Assembly: GCF_023016525.1 (NCBI RefSeq)
Contig: NZ_JALKCG010000001.1
Coordinates: 806,001 to 870,000 of the forward strand
DNA length: 64,000 nt
Direction: 5' to 3'
Source of the DNA: Ancylobacter koreensis
GTDB taxonomy: Bacteria > Pseudomonadota > Alphaproteobacteria > Rhizobiales > Xanthobacteraceae
A program made the translations under genes and the position numbers. The stretch's first letter is position 1. Every line of letters starts with the position of its first letter. Below the pieces are notes generated by a model. That model was not told the origin of the DNA, made no database searches, and saw nothing but the letters and a program-made list of their open reading frames with translations. Positions 45,187 through 53,940 of the stretch are shown piece after piece.

Positions 45187-45206
45187 ATATAAAGATATCT
45201 TTATAT
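45187..45206 (+). promoter_or_regulatory. Perfect 20-bp palindrome upstream of ahcY
   Basis: ATATAAAGATATCTTTATAT reads identically on both strands. It is strikingly A/T-rich in a region of about 70% GC, 30 bp after ptsH and 96 bp before ahcY. A dimeric repressor site is the natural reading. ArsR-family SAH-responsive regulators are known to control ahcY-type genes in proteobacteria; assignment to one of them is inference. Confidence 0.7.
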
Positions 45207-45224
45207 CATTATTGTCTTCCCTAG

Positions 45225-45254
45225 GGCGGGCTGCTATCACGCGGCAGCCCCGCC
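45225..45254 (+). promoter_or_regulatory. Stem-loop in ahcY leader
   Basis: GGCGGGCTGC (45225-45234) pairs with GCAGCCCCGCC (45244-45254) with one bulged base and a 9-nt loop, in the expected untranslated leader of ahcY. I could not match it to a known SAM- or SAH-binding riboswitch. It may stabilise the mRNA or act with the upstream palindrome. Confidence 0.4.
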
Positions 45255-45301
45255 GCATAAACCGCGCGTCTCATCCGCGTCAGGCAGAAGGAAGCCACGT
45301 C

Positions 45302-46708
45302 ATGGCCGTCGCCAGCGAATACATCGTCAAGGATCTCAGCCTGGCCGATTTCGGCCGCAAGGAGATCGAGCTCGCCGAAACCGAGATGCCGGGCCTGATG
45401 GCCATCCGCGCGGAATACGGCCCGGCGCAGCCGCTCAAGGGCGCGCGCATCGCCGGATCGCTGCACATGACCATCCAGACCGCCGTGCTGATCGAGACCC
45501 TGAAGGCGCTCGGTGCCGACGTGCGCTGGGTCTCCTGCAACATCTTCTCGACGCAGGACCACGCCGCCGCCGCCATCGCCGCCGCCGGCACGCCGGTCTT
45601 CGCCTTCAAAGGCGAGACGCTGACCGAGTACTGGGACTTCACCGCCCGCCTGTTCGACTGGCATGGGGGTGGCGTGCCGAACATGATCCTCGACGATGGC
45701 GGCGACGCCACCATGCTGGTGCATCACGGCCTGCGCGCCGAGAACGGCGACACCGCCTTCCTCGACAAGCCCGATTCCGAGGAAGAGGTGATCTTCTTCG
45801 CCCTCATCAAGAAGCTGCTGGCCGAGAAGCCGAAGGGCTGGTTCGCCGAGGTCGCGAAATCCATCAAGGGCGTCTCGGAAGAGACCACCACGGGCGTGCA
45901 CCGCCTCTACAAGCTCGCCGAGCAGGGCAAGCTGCTGTTCCCGGCGATCAACGTGAACGACAGCGTCACCAAGTCGAAGTTCGACAATCTCTATGGCTGC
46001 CGTGAATCGCTGGTCGACGCCATCCGCCGCGGCACCGACGTGATGCTGGCCGGCAAGGTCGCCTTCGTCGCCGGCTTCGGCGATGTCGGCAAGGGCTCGG
46101 CGGCCTCGCTGCGGCAGGCCGGCGCGCGCGTCATCGTCTCCGAGGTCGATCCGATTTGCGCCCTGCAGGCGTCGATGGAAGGCTATGAGGTGACGACCAT
46201 CGAGAACGCCTTCGAGCGTGCGGACATCTATGTCACCGCCACCGGCAACCGCGACATCATCACCGTCGACCACATGCGGCAGATGAAGGACCGGGCGATC
46301 GTCTGCAACATCGGTCACTTCGACAACGAGATCCAGGTCGCGGGCCTGAAGAACTTCAAGTGGACCAACATCAAGCCGCAGGTGGACGAGATCGAGTTCC
46401 CCGCCGGCAACCGCATCATCCTGCTGTCGGAAGGCCGGCTGGTGAACCTCGGCAACGCCATGGGTCACCCTTCCTTCGTGATGTCGTCCTCCTTCTCCAA
46501 CCAGACGCTGGCTCAGATCGAGCTGTGGGCCAACCCCGGCAAGTATGACAAGCAGGTCTATACCCTGCCGAAGTTCCTCGACGAGAAGGTCGCGGCGCTG
46601 CATCTCGAAAAGCTCGGCGTGAAGCTCACCACGCTCAGCCCCGAGCAGGCCGACTATATCGGCGTGCCGCAGGCCGGCCCCTTCAAGCCGGATCACTACC
46701 GCTACTGA
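45302..46708 (+). CDS. ahcY: Adenosylhomocysteinase
   Basis: A 468-residue S-adenosylhomocysteine hydrolase, which splits SAH into adenosine and homocysteine and keeps the methyl cycle running. Visible motifs are [30 protein letters not shown], the NAD-binding [22 protein letters not shown] and the C-terminal [10 protein letters not shown] ending. Length matches the bacterial enzyme, including the roughly 40-residue insert found in proteobacterial members. ATG 45302 is preceded by AGAAGGAAG. It closes the pckA-chv-PTS-ahcY gene order typical of Rhizobiales. Upstream it has a palindromic operator candidate and a leader stem-loop. Confidence 0.97.
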   Translation: MAVASEYIVKDLSLADFGRKEIELAETEMPGLMAIRAEYGPAQPLKGARIAGSLHMTIQTAVLIETLKALGADVRWVSCNIFSTQDHAAAAIAAAGTPVFAFKGETLTEYWDFTARLFDWHGGGVPNMILDDGGDATMLVHHGLRAENGDTAFLDKPDSEEEVIFFALIKKLLAEKPKGWFAEVAKSIKGVSEETTTGVHRLYKLAEQGKLLFPAINVNDSVTKSKFDNLYGCRESLVDAIRRGTDVMLAGKVAFVAGFGDVGKGSAASLRQAGARVIVSEVDPICALQASMEGYEVTTIENAFERADIYVTATGNRDIITVDHMRQMKDRAIVCNIGHFDNEIQVAGLKNFKWTNIKPQVDEIEFPAGNRIILLSEGRLVNLGNAMGHPSFVMSSSFSNQTLAQIELWANPGKYDKQVYTLPKFLDEKVAALHLEKLGVKLTTLSPEQADYIGVPQAGPFKPDHYRY

Positions 46709-46730
46709 GCCCGTTGCTCGCCGCAGAAGA

Positions 46731-46827
46731 CGTCATCCCGGACGGCCGCAGGCCGATCCGGGATCGTTCTCCGTCGCGGGAGCGGCATGCGATCCCGGCT
46801 CTGCGCTGCGCTTCGGCCGGGATGACG
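46731..46827. repeat. Palindromic intergenic repeat after ahcY
   Basis: CGTCATCCCGG (46731-46741) and CCGGGATGACG (46817-46827) are perfect 11-bp inverted repeats bracketing an interior with further GATCCCGG / CCGGGATC copies. This is the look of the dispersed GTCATCCCGG-type repeats common in alphaproteobacterial intergenic regions. It lies between two convergent genes and could also end transcription. Confidence 0.7.
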
Positions 46828-46868
46828 GCTTGGCGGGATGACGATGAGGAGGGCGGCGGCGCCCGCCT

Positions 46869-47357
46869 TCACAGTTCCTTCTGCACGAAGACGAGATCGA
46901 GCCGCCGGCCGAACTTGGTGCCGATGCCCGGCAAATGGCCGGTCTCGACAAAGCCGAGGCGCGCGTGCAGGGCGAGCGAGGCCGCGTTGCCGGCGGTGAT
47001 GCCGCCGATCATCACCTTCTTGCCCAGCGCCCGGGCCGGTTCGAACAGCGCCTCCACCAGCGCACGCCCCAGCCCGCGCCCGCGCGCCGCCTCCGCCACA
47101 TAGACCGAATGCTCGACGCTGATGCGGAAGCCCTCGAAGGGGCGGAAATCGCTGAAGCTCGCATAGCCCAGCACTTCGCCCTCCTCCTCCGCCACGATGA
47201 CCGGATAGGACTTCGCCTGACGGTCGCGCAGCCAGGCGAGGCGGTTGGCGAGGTCGGTCGGCGTGTCGTTCCAGATCGCCGTCGAGTTCAGCACCGCGTG
47301 ATTATAGATGGCGAGGATGCCGGGCAGGTCGGCTTCCACGGCGGAACGTAGCATCAT
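46869..47357 (-). CDS. GNAT N-acetyltransferase, phosphinothricin/methionine-sulfone type
   Basis: A 162-residue acetyltransferase. The GNAT fold is seen from MLRSAVEADLPGILAIYNHAV, the acetyl-CoA-binding loop RGRGLGRAL, and the C-terminal block ALHARLGFVETGHLPGIGTKF, which is characteristic of the Pat/MddA subgroup that acetylates phosphinothricin and methionine sulfone or sulfoximine. The mid-protein block SVEHSVYV matches the subgroup as well. ATG 47357 (MMLRS) was chosen over an upstream frame start at 47429; the ribosome-binding site is weak. The physiological substrate is unknown. Confidence 0.86.
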   Translation of the reverse strand: MMLRSAVEADLPGILAIYNHAVLNSTAIWNDTPTDLANRLAWLRDRQAKSYPVIVAEEEGEVLGYASFSDFRPFEGFRISVEHSVYVAEAARGRGLGRALVEALFEPARALGKKVMIGGITAGNAASLALHARLGFVETGHLPGIGTKFGRRLDLVFVQKEL

Positions 47358-47474
47358 GGGGAACAGCCTATGCGCGAGCCGGGCGAATTTCCACGCCCGC
47401 CGCTGGCGGGGAGGGCCCGGCTCTCCCATATCAGCTTTTCGCGGCCCCGCCGCTTCAGGAGGAAAGATCCCGGG

Positions 47475-47786
47475 ATGAGCTCGACCGATCCGTTCGATCG
47501 AATCCGTTTCACCGTCAGGCGCGTGAGCTGGTGGCAGATCGCCATCGTCGTCGCCGTGGCGCTGGCGCTCGGCACCGCGCTCGCGCTCGTCGCGGCGAGC
47601 GTGTTCCTGGTGGTCTTTCCCATCGTCGTCATCGCCGGCCTCGCCTACCGCGTGTTCGGCGGGCGCAAGCGCGCGACCGGCGCCGGCGGCCCGACCGTCA
47701 TCGAGGCCGAATATCGCGTGCTTTCGCCCGAGGAGGCGGCGCGCGCCGACGCGGAGCGCTGGGACAAGGACCGGCGCCTGCGCTGA
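47475..47786 (+). CDS. Small membrane protein, unknown
   Basis: A 103-residue protein with a short polar N-terminus, a hydrophobic region of about 40 residues (roughly 18-58) that could make two membrane helices, and a charged C-terminus ending EEAARADAERWDKDRRLR. AGGAGG lies 11-12 nt upstream of ATG 47475, longer than ideal. It is divergent from the acetyltransferase and convergent with fpr. Family not recognised. Confidence 0.68.
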   Translation: MSSTDPFDRIRFTVRRVSWWQIAIVVAVALALGTALALVAASVFLVVFPIVVIAGLAYRVFGGRKRATGAGGPTVIEAEYRVLSPEEAARADAERWDKDRRLR

Positions 47787-47810
47787 GGCACCGGCCGCCG
47801 GCCTTCCGGA

Positions 47811-48584
47811 TCACTTCTCGACGAAGGCCTTCTCGATCACGAAGTCGCCGGGCTCGGTGGTCGAGCCTTCCTCGAAGCCGCGCTCCTTCAGGATGACGCG
47901 CATGTCGTCGAGCAGCTGCGGGCTGCCGCACAGCATGACGCGGTCGTCCTCCTTGTCGAGCGCCGGCAGGCCGAGATCGGCGAACAGCTTGCCCGAGGTG
48001 ATGAGGTCCGTGATGCGGCCCTGGTTGCGATAGGGCTCGCGCGTCACGGTGGGGTAGTAGACCAGCTTTTCCTGCACCAGCTCGCCGAAATATTCGTTCT
48101 GCGGCAGCTCGTTCTCGATGAAGTCCTGATAGGCGAGCTCGCCCACCGTCCGCACGCCGTGGACGAGGATGACCTTCTCGTAGTTCTCGTAGGTCTCCGG
48201 GTCCTTGATCAGGCTCATGAACGGGGCGAGGCCGGTGCCGGTGGCCAGCAGATAGAGTCGGCGGCCGGGCACGAGATAGTCGACGAGCAGCGTGCCGGTG
48301 GGCTTGCGGCCGACGATCACCTCGTCGCCGACCTTGAGGTGCTGCAGCCGCGAGGTCAGCGGGCCGTTCGCCACCTTGATGGAGAAGAACTCCAGCGTTT
48401 CCTCGTAATTGGCACTGGCGATGGAATAGGCGCGCAGCAGCGGCTTGCCCTCGACCGTCAGGCCGATCATCACGAACTGCCCGTTCTTGAAGCGCAGCGC
48501 CGGATCGCGCGTGGTGGTGAAGGTGAACAGGTTGTCCGTCCAGTGGTGGACCGACAGCACGCGCTCGTGATGCAGGTTGCTCAT
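47811..48584 (-). CDS. fpr: Ferredoxin/flavodoxin-NADP+ reductase
   Basis: A 257-residue FPR-type reductase. The FAD-binding motif is RAYSIAS, the pyrophosphate-binding part includes LLATGTGLAPFMS, the NADP-binding part has VMLCGSPQLLDDM, and the C-terminus EKAFVEK is the extended bacterial-type tail seen in alphaproteobacterial Fpr. It transfers electrons between NADPH and ferredoxin or flavodoxin and is often oxidative-stress inducible. No clear Shine-Dalgarno precedes ATG 48584. It is divergent from the VOC-family gene. Confidence 0.95.
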   Translation of the reverse strand: MSNLHHERVLSVHHWTDNLFTFTTTRDPALRFKNGQFVMIGLTVEGKPLLRAYSIASANYEETLEFFSIKVANGPLTSRLQHLKVGDEVIVGRKPTGTLLVDYLVPGRRLYLLATGTGLAPFMSLIKDPETYENYEKVILVHGVRTVGELAYQDFIENELPQNEYFGELVQEKLVYYPTVTREPYRNQGRITDLITSGKLFADLGLPALDKEDDRVMLCGSPQLLDDMRVILKERGFEEGSTTEPGDFVIEKAFVEK

Positions 48585-48669
48585 TTACAAACCGTCTAAG
48601 TGAAAACTTCCAACAAACCGGAAGCTGATGTAATTCGTCGTTCCGTTTACTGCGCATTGGCCGCGCTGT

Positions 48670-48707
48670 CGACCCTTGCCGTGCACGGCCGTGCGACCCT
48701 TGCCGTG
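48670..48707 (+). repeat. 14-bp direct repeat in fpr/VOC divergent region
   Basis: CGACCCTTGCCGTG occurs at 48670-48683 and 48694-48707, a 24-bp period, about 55-90 bp upstream of the VOC gene. It may be a tandem regulator site or a simple duplication. Between the repeat and fpr there is a weak CTTCC-N8-GGAAG dyad (48607-48624). Confidence 0.5.
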
Positions 48708-48761
48708 TGCGCCCGATGCGAGACAATCGCCCGACCCGCCCGCCTTCCATGAGCGCGATCA

Positions 48762-49187
48762 ATGTTCAGCCATATCATCCTCGGCGCGCGCGACCTTGCG
48801 CGTCTGACCGTCTTCTACGACGCCGTTCTGGCGCCGCTCGGCCTCGTGCAGGTCGACGAACCGGGCGATGGCGGCCCGCCCGGCTCCCTGTGGGCGCGGC
48901 CCGGCCGGCCCTGGCCGCAATTCTACGTGCAGCTTCCCTTCAACGGGCTGCCCGCCACCTGGGGCAACGGCACGCAGGTGAGCTTCGCCGCACCCTCGCG
49001 GGCGGCGGTGGACGCCGCGTGGCGTGCGCTGGTGGCGGAGGGCGGTATCGACGAAGGCGCGCCGGGCCTGCGTCCCGCCTATGGCACGGATTATTACGGC
49101 GCCTATGGCCGCGACCCCGAGGGCAACAAGCTGTGCTTCGTGCACTGCGCCGCGCTGGAGCCGCTGACGGGTTCGGCAGGCGGCTAG
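48762..49187 (+). CDS. VOC (glyoxalase/bleomycin-resistance fold) protein
   Basis: A 141-residue protein with the vicinal-oxygen-chelate fold: MFSHIILGARDLARLTVFYDAVLAPLG at the N-terminus (first beta-alpha-beta) and YYGAYGRDPEGNKLCFVHC at the end. A metal-ligand-like His near residue 4 and a downstream acidic residue are present, but the full metal set was not verified. Family members range from glyoxalase-like lyases to resistance-conferring binding proteins. Specific function unknown. Confidence 0.8.
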   Translation: MFSHIILGARDLARLTVFYDAVLAPLGLVQVDEPGDGGPPGSLWARPGRPWPQFYVQLPFNGLPATWGNGTQVSFAAPSRAAVDAAWRALVAEGGIDEGAPGLRPAYGTDYYGAYGRDPEGNKLCFVHCAALEPLTGSAGG

Positions 49188-49197
49188 GCGCCGCCGC

Positions 49198-50691
49198 TCA
49201 GCGGCCGGTGTCGCTTTCCCGCTTGGCCGCGTACATCTGCGCGTCAGCCCGCTTGACCACCGATTCCAGCCGTTCGCCGGCAACGCTGGTCGCCATGCCG
49301 AGCGACAGGCCCAGCGTGCTGGCGGAATAGAACTGGTTGTTGAGCGACACCAGCTCGCGGATGTTCTCCATCATCGCAGCGCCGCCTTCCTCATCGACGC
49401 CCGGCAGCAGCACGGCGAACTCGTCGCCGCCGATGCGCGCGGCGCATTGCGGCTCCTCCACCGCCTTGCCGAGGATCTCGCCGGCGCGCCGCAGCAGCAT
49501 GTCGCCGGCGGCGTGGCCGAGCTGGTCGTTCACCTGCTTGAGGTTGTTGAGGTCGACCACGATCACCGTGACCGGGAAGGGCCCGCGCCGCTCCAGCCGG
49601 TTCAGCTCGTCGACATAGAAGGAGCGGTTGTAGAGCTTGGTCAGCACGTCGTGCTTGCCGAGATATTCGAGATAGGCCTCGGCCTTCTTGCGCGCGGTGA
49701 TGTCGGTCAGCGCCACCTGCACCAGCGACCAGTCCTGCTCGTGGCCGGGCAGCACGGAGAACTGCAGATGCACGTGCAGCGCGTCGCCGGCCAGCGTGTA
49801 GTTCACCACCTCGCGGGTGTGGAACAGCTTGCCGTTCCACAGGTCGATGAGCTGCTCGCGGAAATGGCGCAGCATGTCCTCCCGGAACACGTTCGCCGCG
49901 TTGGCGACCAGCTCGGTCTTGGAGGCGGCGCCGAACATCTCCAGCGTGTGGGCGTTCACGTCGAGGATGCGGATCTCGCTGATGCAGCGCTGCACGAATT
50001 CGGGGTGCACGTCGGTGAAGACGCGGAAGTCCTCGATGCCCCGCAGGCGCACATCGTCCATGAGCTGCTTGATGGTGGAGAAATCCTCCACCCACAGCGA
50101 GACCGGCGAATTCTCGAACAGGCCGCGCGCATAAATCTCCGACTGCGCCGCCTGGCGGCGGGCGACCTCGCGCTCGGACACGTCCTCGATGGCGAGCAGC
50201 ACCCGCGCAAAGGTCTCCTCGTGCCCGGGCAGGATGGTGCCCTTGAGCTGGATGTCGAGGCGCTGGCCGGCGAGCGTGTAGTTGACCGTGTTGCTGACGA
50301 AGGTGGTCGCCCCGCTCCAGAGCTGGCACAATTCGTCGACGAAGGTCTTCAGCATGTCGGCGCGGAACACCTGGCCGAGATTGGCGACGAGGTGCTCCTG
50401 GCTGTCGGCGTCATACAGCGAGAGGGTGTGCCGGTTCACCTTGAGGACGCGGATGCATTCCGCGCACCGGACCACCTCGTCGGGATTCTCGGTGAGGTAG
50501 TCGCGCAGCGCGGTGACGCCCTGGTCGCGCCAGGCATCGAACTGCGCCTTGAGCTGGGTATAGTCCTCCAGCCAGAGCGAGATCGGCGCGAGCTCGAACA
50601 TCTCCGCATCGTCGGCGGCGCTGCCTGCCAGGGCGGCATTGGCCGGCACGTCGAGACCGTACGATGTCATTCTGGATTTGCTCGGCTTCAT
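49198..50691 (-). CDS. Twin-PAS diguanylate cyclase
   Basis: A 497-residue protein without membrane helices. Two homologous PAS-type sensor modules of about 145 residues stand in tandem, each beginning P(I/V)SLW(L/V)ED and containing VNYTLAG and LPGHE blocks, so one arose by duplication. A GGDEF domain follows with active-site GGDEF and the metal-binding VDLNNLKQVND. The RxxD inhibitory site is absent at the usual place five residues upstream (residues read EEPQ), so it should escape product inhibition, unlike the cyclase at 19573. Start candidates are ATG 50691 (used), GTG 50703 and ATG 50670; none has a strong ribosome-binding site. It is divergent from the aldehyde dehydrogenase. Confidence 0.87.
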   Translation of the reverse strand: MKPSKSRMTSYGLDVPANAALAGSAADDAEMFELAPISLWLEDYTQLKAQFDAWRDQGVTALRDYLTENPDEVVRCAECIRVLKVNRHTLSLYDADSQEHLVANLGQVFRADMLKTFVDELCQLWSGATTFVSNTVNYTLAGQRLDIQLKGTILPGHEETFARVLLAIEDVSEREVARRQAAQSEIYARGLFENSPVSLWVEDFSTIKQLMDDVRLRGIEDFRVFTDVHPEFVQRCISEIRILDVNAHTLEMFGAASKTELVANAANVFREDMLRHFREQLIDLWNGKLFHTREVVNYTLAGDALHVHLQFSVLPGHEQDWSLVQVALTDITARKKAEAYLEYLGKHDVLTKLYNRSFYVDELNRLERRGPFPVTVIVVDLNNLKQVNDQLGHAAGDMLLRRAGEILGKAVEEPQCAARIGGDEFAVLLPGVDEEGGAAMMENIRELVSLNNQFYSASTLGLSLGMATSVAGERLESVVKRADAQMYAAKRESDTGR

Positions 50692-50951
50692 GGCGGAGAA
50701 CACCGGTCATGCGCTTGGGGGCGACGGGCTCGATCGGCTGATGGATGCCTGCCGCACGCGGCAAGGCGCAACGGCGGCACCGCCCGAAGAAAAAGGACCA
50801 TTTGGTCTCAATTCTCTTGAAATTACGGAAGAATCACACCGGCGGCAATGCCATATGTCGGGCGGGATCGGCAGGTTGCACGAAGTTATCCGCCACCTAT
50901 TGCGTTTTCGTAGCATCTCGGCGACCTCTTGAGGAGCCCCGCAGGTGCGAC

Positions 50952-52337
50952 ATGAGCGATATCGTCTGCATTTCCCCCATCGACGGCTCCGAGCTTGCCC
51001 GCCGCCCGGCGGCCAGCGATGCAGCGCTTGCCCGCGCGGTCGCCGAGGCCCGAGCCGCCCAGCGCGACTGGCGCCACGTGCCGCTCGCCGAGCGGTCGGC
51101 GGCGGTGCTGCGCTTCCTCGACGCCATGCTGGCGATGAACCAGGAGATCGTGCCCGAGCTTGCCCAGCAGATGGGGCGGCCGGTGCGCTTCGGCGGCGAG
51201 TTCGGCGGCTTCGAGGAGCGCGTGCGCTACGTCGCCCGCCTCGCCCCCGAAGCTCTGGCGCCGGTGGTGCCCCCCGACGAGCGGCCGGGCTTCCGCCGCT
51301 ATATCAGGCGCGACCCGCTCGGCATCGTGCTGGTGGTGGCGCCGTGGAACTACCCCTATCTCACCGCGGTCAACACCATCGCCCCGGCGCTGATCGCCGG
51401 CAATGCGGTGCTGCTCAAGCACGCTGCGCAGACCCTCCTCGTCGGAGAACGCTTCCAGCTGGCGATGGACCGCGCCGGCCTGCCGAAGGGCCTGTTCACC
51501 AATCTCGTGCTGACCCATGAGCAGACCTCGAAGCTCATCGGCGCGGGGGCGGTGGATTTCGTCAATTTCACCGGCTCGGTGGAGGGCGGGCGCGCCATCG
51601 AGCGGGCGGCGGCCGGCACCTTCACCCCGCTGGGGCTGGAACTCGGCGGCAAGGACCCGGCCTATGTGCGCGCCGACGCCGATCTCGATTTCGCGGTCGA
51701 GAACCTCGTCGACGGCGCCTTCTACAATGCCGGCCAGTGCTGCTGCGGCATCGAGCGCATCTATGTCCACGAGAGCCTGTACGACCGCTTCGTCGACGGC
51801 TTCGTCGAGCTGACCGCGCGCTACCGGCTCGGCAACCCGCTGGACGAGGACACCACGCTCGGCCCCATGGCGCAGGGCCGCTTCGCCGGGACGATCCGCC
51901 AGCAGATCGCCGAGGCGGTGGGCAAGGGCGCGAAGGCCCATCTCGACCCTGCCGCCTTTCCGGCCAATCGCGAGGGCACGCCCTATCTCGCCCCGCAGGT
52001 GCTGACCGGCGTCGACCACTCCATGTCGGTGATGACGCAGGAGAGCTTCGGTCCGGTGGTCGGCATCATGAAGGTGAAGGACGACGAGGAGGCGCTGGCG
52101 TTGATGAACGACAGCGTCTACGGCCTCACCGCCTCGATCTGGACCGCCGATCTCGACGCGGCGGAGGAACTCGGACAGGAGATCGAGACCGGCACCGTGT
52201 TCATGAACCGCTGCGACTATCTCGATCCCGGCCTTGCCTGGACCGGCGTGAAGGAAACCGGGCGCGGCGCCTCGCTCTCGCGCATCGGCTTCGAGATGCT
52301 CACGCGGCCGAAATCCTTCCACCTGCGCCACGGCTGA
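50952..52337 (+). CDS. Aldehyde dehydrogenase family protein
   Basis: A 461-residue NAD(P)-dependent aldehyde dehydrogenase. Motifs are the Asn-containing VVAPWNYPY, the cofactor-binding FTGSVEGGRAIE, catalytic Glu in LELGGKDP, catalytic Cys in NAGQCCCGIERIYV and ESFGPVVGIM. The enzyme oxidises aldehydes to acids; the substrate is not clear. ATG 50952 was chosen as the first start of the conserved N-terminus, with GAGGAG about 16 nt upstream, which is long. The 3' end overlaps the convergent Hsp70-like gene by 38 bp. Confidence 0.92.
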   Translation: MSDIVCISPIDGSELARRPAASDAALARAVAEARAAQRDWRHVPLAERSAAVLRFLDAMLAMNQEIVPELAQQMGRPVRFGGEFGGFEERVRYVARLAPEALAPVVPPDERPGFRRYIRRDPLGIVLVVAPWNYPYLTAVNTIAPALIAGNAVLLKHAAQTLLVGERFQLAMDRAGLPKGLFTNLVLTHEQTSKLIGAGAVDFVNFTGSVEGGRAIERAAAGTFTPLGLELGGKDPAYVRADADLDFAVENLVDGAFYNAGQCCCGIERIYVHESLYDRFVDGFVELTARYRLGNPLDEDTTLGPMAQGRFAGTIRQQIAEAVGKGAKAHLDPAAFPANREGTPYLAPQVLTGVDHSMSVMTQESFGPVVGIMKVKDDEEALALMNDSVYGLTASIWTADLDAAEELGQEIETGTVFMNRCDYLDPGLAWTGVKETGRGASLSRIGFEMLTRPKSFHLRHG

Positions 52338-53586
52338 GTTCGCCGTAGCGGCGCGCCGCCTCGACGGCGAGGCCGGTGCCGACCGAGCCGAAGGTGTCGC
52401 CTTCCACCACCCGCGCGCCGGGCGCAGCGGCGAGGATGGCCGCGCGCACATGGGCGAGCCGCGTGGAACCGCCGGTGAGGAACAGTGCGTCGATGTCGCC
52501 GCTCTTCAGCCCGGCCTGATCGAGGCAGATGCCGACGCGCCGGGCGATGCGGGCGGCGAGCGTGTCGGTGTGCGCCACCAGCTCCGCCGGCGTGATGCCT
52601 ACCGACAGCCCGGCCTCCAGCCAGCCCAGCTCCACCTCGGCGCGCGCGGCCTCGGCCAGGGCGATCTTGGCCGCCTCCGCCTCCATGGCCAGCGTGTGGC
52701 CGCGCTGTTCCTCGATCACCTTGATGAGCCGCTCCACCAGCTCCGGGCGGGCCGCCTCGCGCCGCACCTCGTGCAGTTCGCGCACGGTGCGCGAGGTGTA
52801 GAGCCGGTTGATGCTCGACCAGGTGGCGAGCTCGTGGAAATAGCCGCTCGGCACGTCGCGGCCGGGGCGCTTCATCGGGCTGCGGAAGCCGAGCAGCGGC
52901 ATCAGCGCGCCGAGCGAGAGATGGCGGTCGAAATCCGTGCCGCCGATGCGCACGCCGTCATTGGCGAGAATGTCGGCGCTGCGGTCGGGCCGGGCGCGCC
53001 GCGCCGGGCCGAGGCGCACGATGGAGAAGTCGGAGGTGCCGCCGCCGATGTCGGCGATCAGCGCGATCTCCTCGCCGCGCACCTGCCGCTCATAGTCGAG
53101 CGCGGCGGCGATGGGCTCGAACTGGGTGGACACCTCGGTGAAGCCGATGCCGGCGGCGATGGCGCGCAGCGTGTCCTCGGCCTTGGCGTTGGCGGCCGCG
53201 TCGTCGTCGACGAAGAACACCGGCCGGCCGAGAACCACCGCGTCGAGCGGGGCATCCGCGCTTTCCTCGGCCCGCGCCTTCACCACGCGCAGATAATCGG
53301 CGATCACGTCGCGGAAGCCGATGGCGCGCCGGCCGATCTGCGTCTTCTCCTCGATCAGCGCGCTGCCCAGCACCGCCTTGAGGCTGCGCATCAGGCGGCC
53401 ATCCTCGCCCTCGACATAGCGCGCCATGGCGGCGCGGCCGATGGAGAGCATGCCGGCGCGGTCGTAGAACACGGCGCTCGGCACCGTGACCTTGCCGTCT
53501 TCCAGCGTCGCCAGCTCGGGCGAATCGCCGCGCCAGAAGGCCAGCGTGGTGTTGGAGGTGCCGAAATCGAGGCCGCAGAACGCCAT
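52300..53586 (-). CDS. YegD-like Hsp70-family ATPase
   Basis: A 428-residue protein with the actin/Hsp70 nucleotide-binding fold: phosphate-1 GLDFGTSNTTLAFW, phosphate-2 ADIGGGTSDFSIV, and adenosine motif LTGGSTRLAHVRAAI. It lacks the substrate-binding and lid domains of DnaK, as in YegD of E. coli, so it is probably not a classical chaperone. Its stop lies 38 bp inside the convergent aldehyde dehydrogenase gene, so the two transcripts are antisense at their ends. Role unknown. Confidence 0.9.
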   Translation of the reverse strand: MAFCGLDFGTSNTTLAFWRGDSPELATLEDGKVTVPSAVFYDRAGMLSIGRAAMARYVEGEDGRLMRSLKAVLGSALIEEKTQIGRRAIGFRDVIADYLRVVKARAEESADAPLDAVVLGRPVFFVDDDAAANAKAEDTLRAIAAGIGFTEVSTQFEPIAAALDYERQVRGEEIALIADIGGGTSDFSIVRLGPARRARPDRSADILANDGVRIGGTDFDRHLSLGALMPLLGFRSPMKRPGRDVPSGYFHELATWSSINRLYTSRTVRELHEVRREAARPELVERLIKVIEEQRGHTLAMEAEAAKIALAEAARAEVELGWLEAGLSVGITPAELVAHTDTLAARIARRVGICLDQAGLKSGDIDALFLTGGSTRLAHVRAAILAAAPGARVVEGDTFGSVGTGLAVEAARRYGELSRGAGGRISAA

Positions 53587-53731
53587 GCCGTCGCTCCCGT
53601 GGAAAGGTGCCGAAGGGGCGCCTTCCTAAAGGCTCCTTGTGACATCATCAATGGACATGATGTTGACGGCCCGTGCGCGAGGCGCCACAGCTTGGCGGCC
53701 GCCACCGGGGCGGCCACAGGGGGAACGTGCC

Positions 53732-53824
53732 GTGACGCTGCATAACTGGACGATGAAGCACTCGATCGCCGTCGTGGTGATCACCCTCCTGGCGGTCGGC
53801 GCCTTCCTGTTCAGCTGGACCTGA
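53732..53824 (+). CDS. Possible 30-residue membrane miniprotein
   Basis: A short open frame from GTG 53732, preceded by a purine-rich GGGGGA about 6 nt upstream. It encodes a polar start (HNWTMKHS) and one hydrophobic helix (IAVVVITLLAVGAFLFSW), the layout of a single-pass membrane miniprotein. It lies in an otherwise gene-free gap between the divergent Hsp70-like and exoD genes. No family recognised; the case rests on composition and the ribosome-binding site. Confidence 0.35.
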   Translation: MTLHNWTMKHSIAVVVITLLAVGAFLFSWT

Positions 53825-53940
53825 CGCAGCGCCGGGGCGGGCAAGCGCTCTGTCATTCTGGTCAACGTCACAATCCATCCCTATCTGAAGGCCGAGGGTT
53901 GGCGACGCATGAAGCGCGGCCCGGGAGGAGTGACGCCCGC

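Noticed and set aside
45207-45301. SAM/SAH riboswitch before ahcY
   Set aside because: The leader has a stem-loop, but I could not match the conserved core of a known class; kept only as a structural feature.
46731-46827. CRISPR or mobile-element end at the ahcY repeat
   Set aside because: Only one inverted-repeat unit, no spacer periodicity, no transposase and no target-site duplication.
48585-48661. EcfG-type (GGAAC-N16/17-CGTT) promoter for fpr
   Set aside because: A GGAAC is present on the minus strand, but no CGTT lies at the required spacing.
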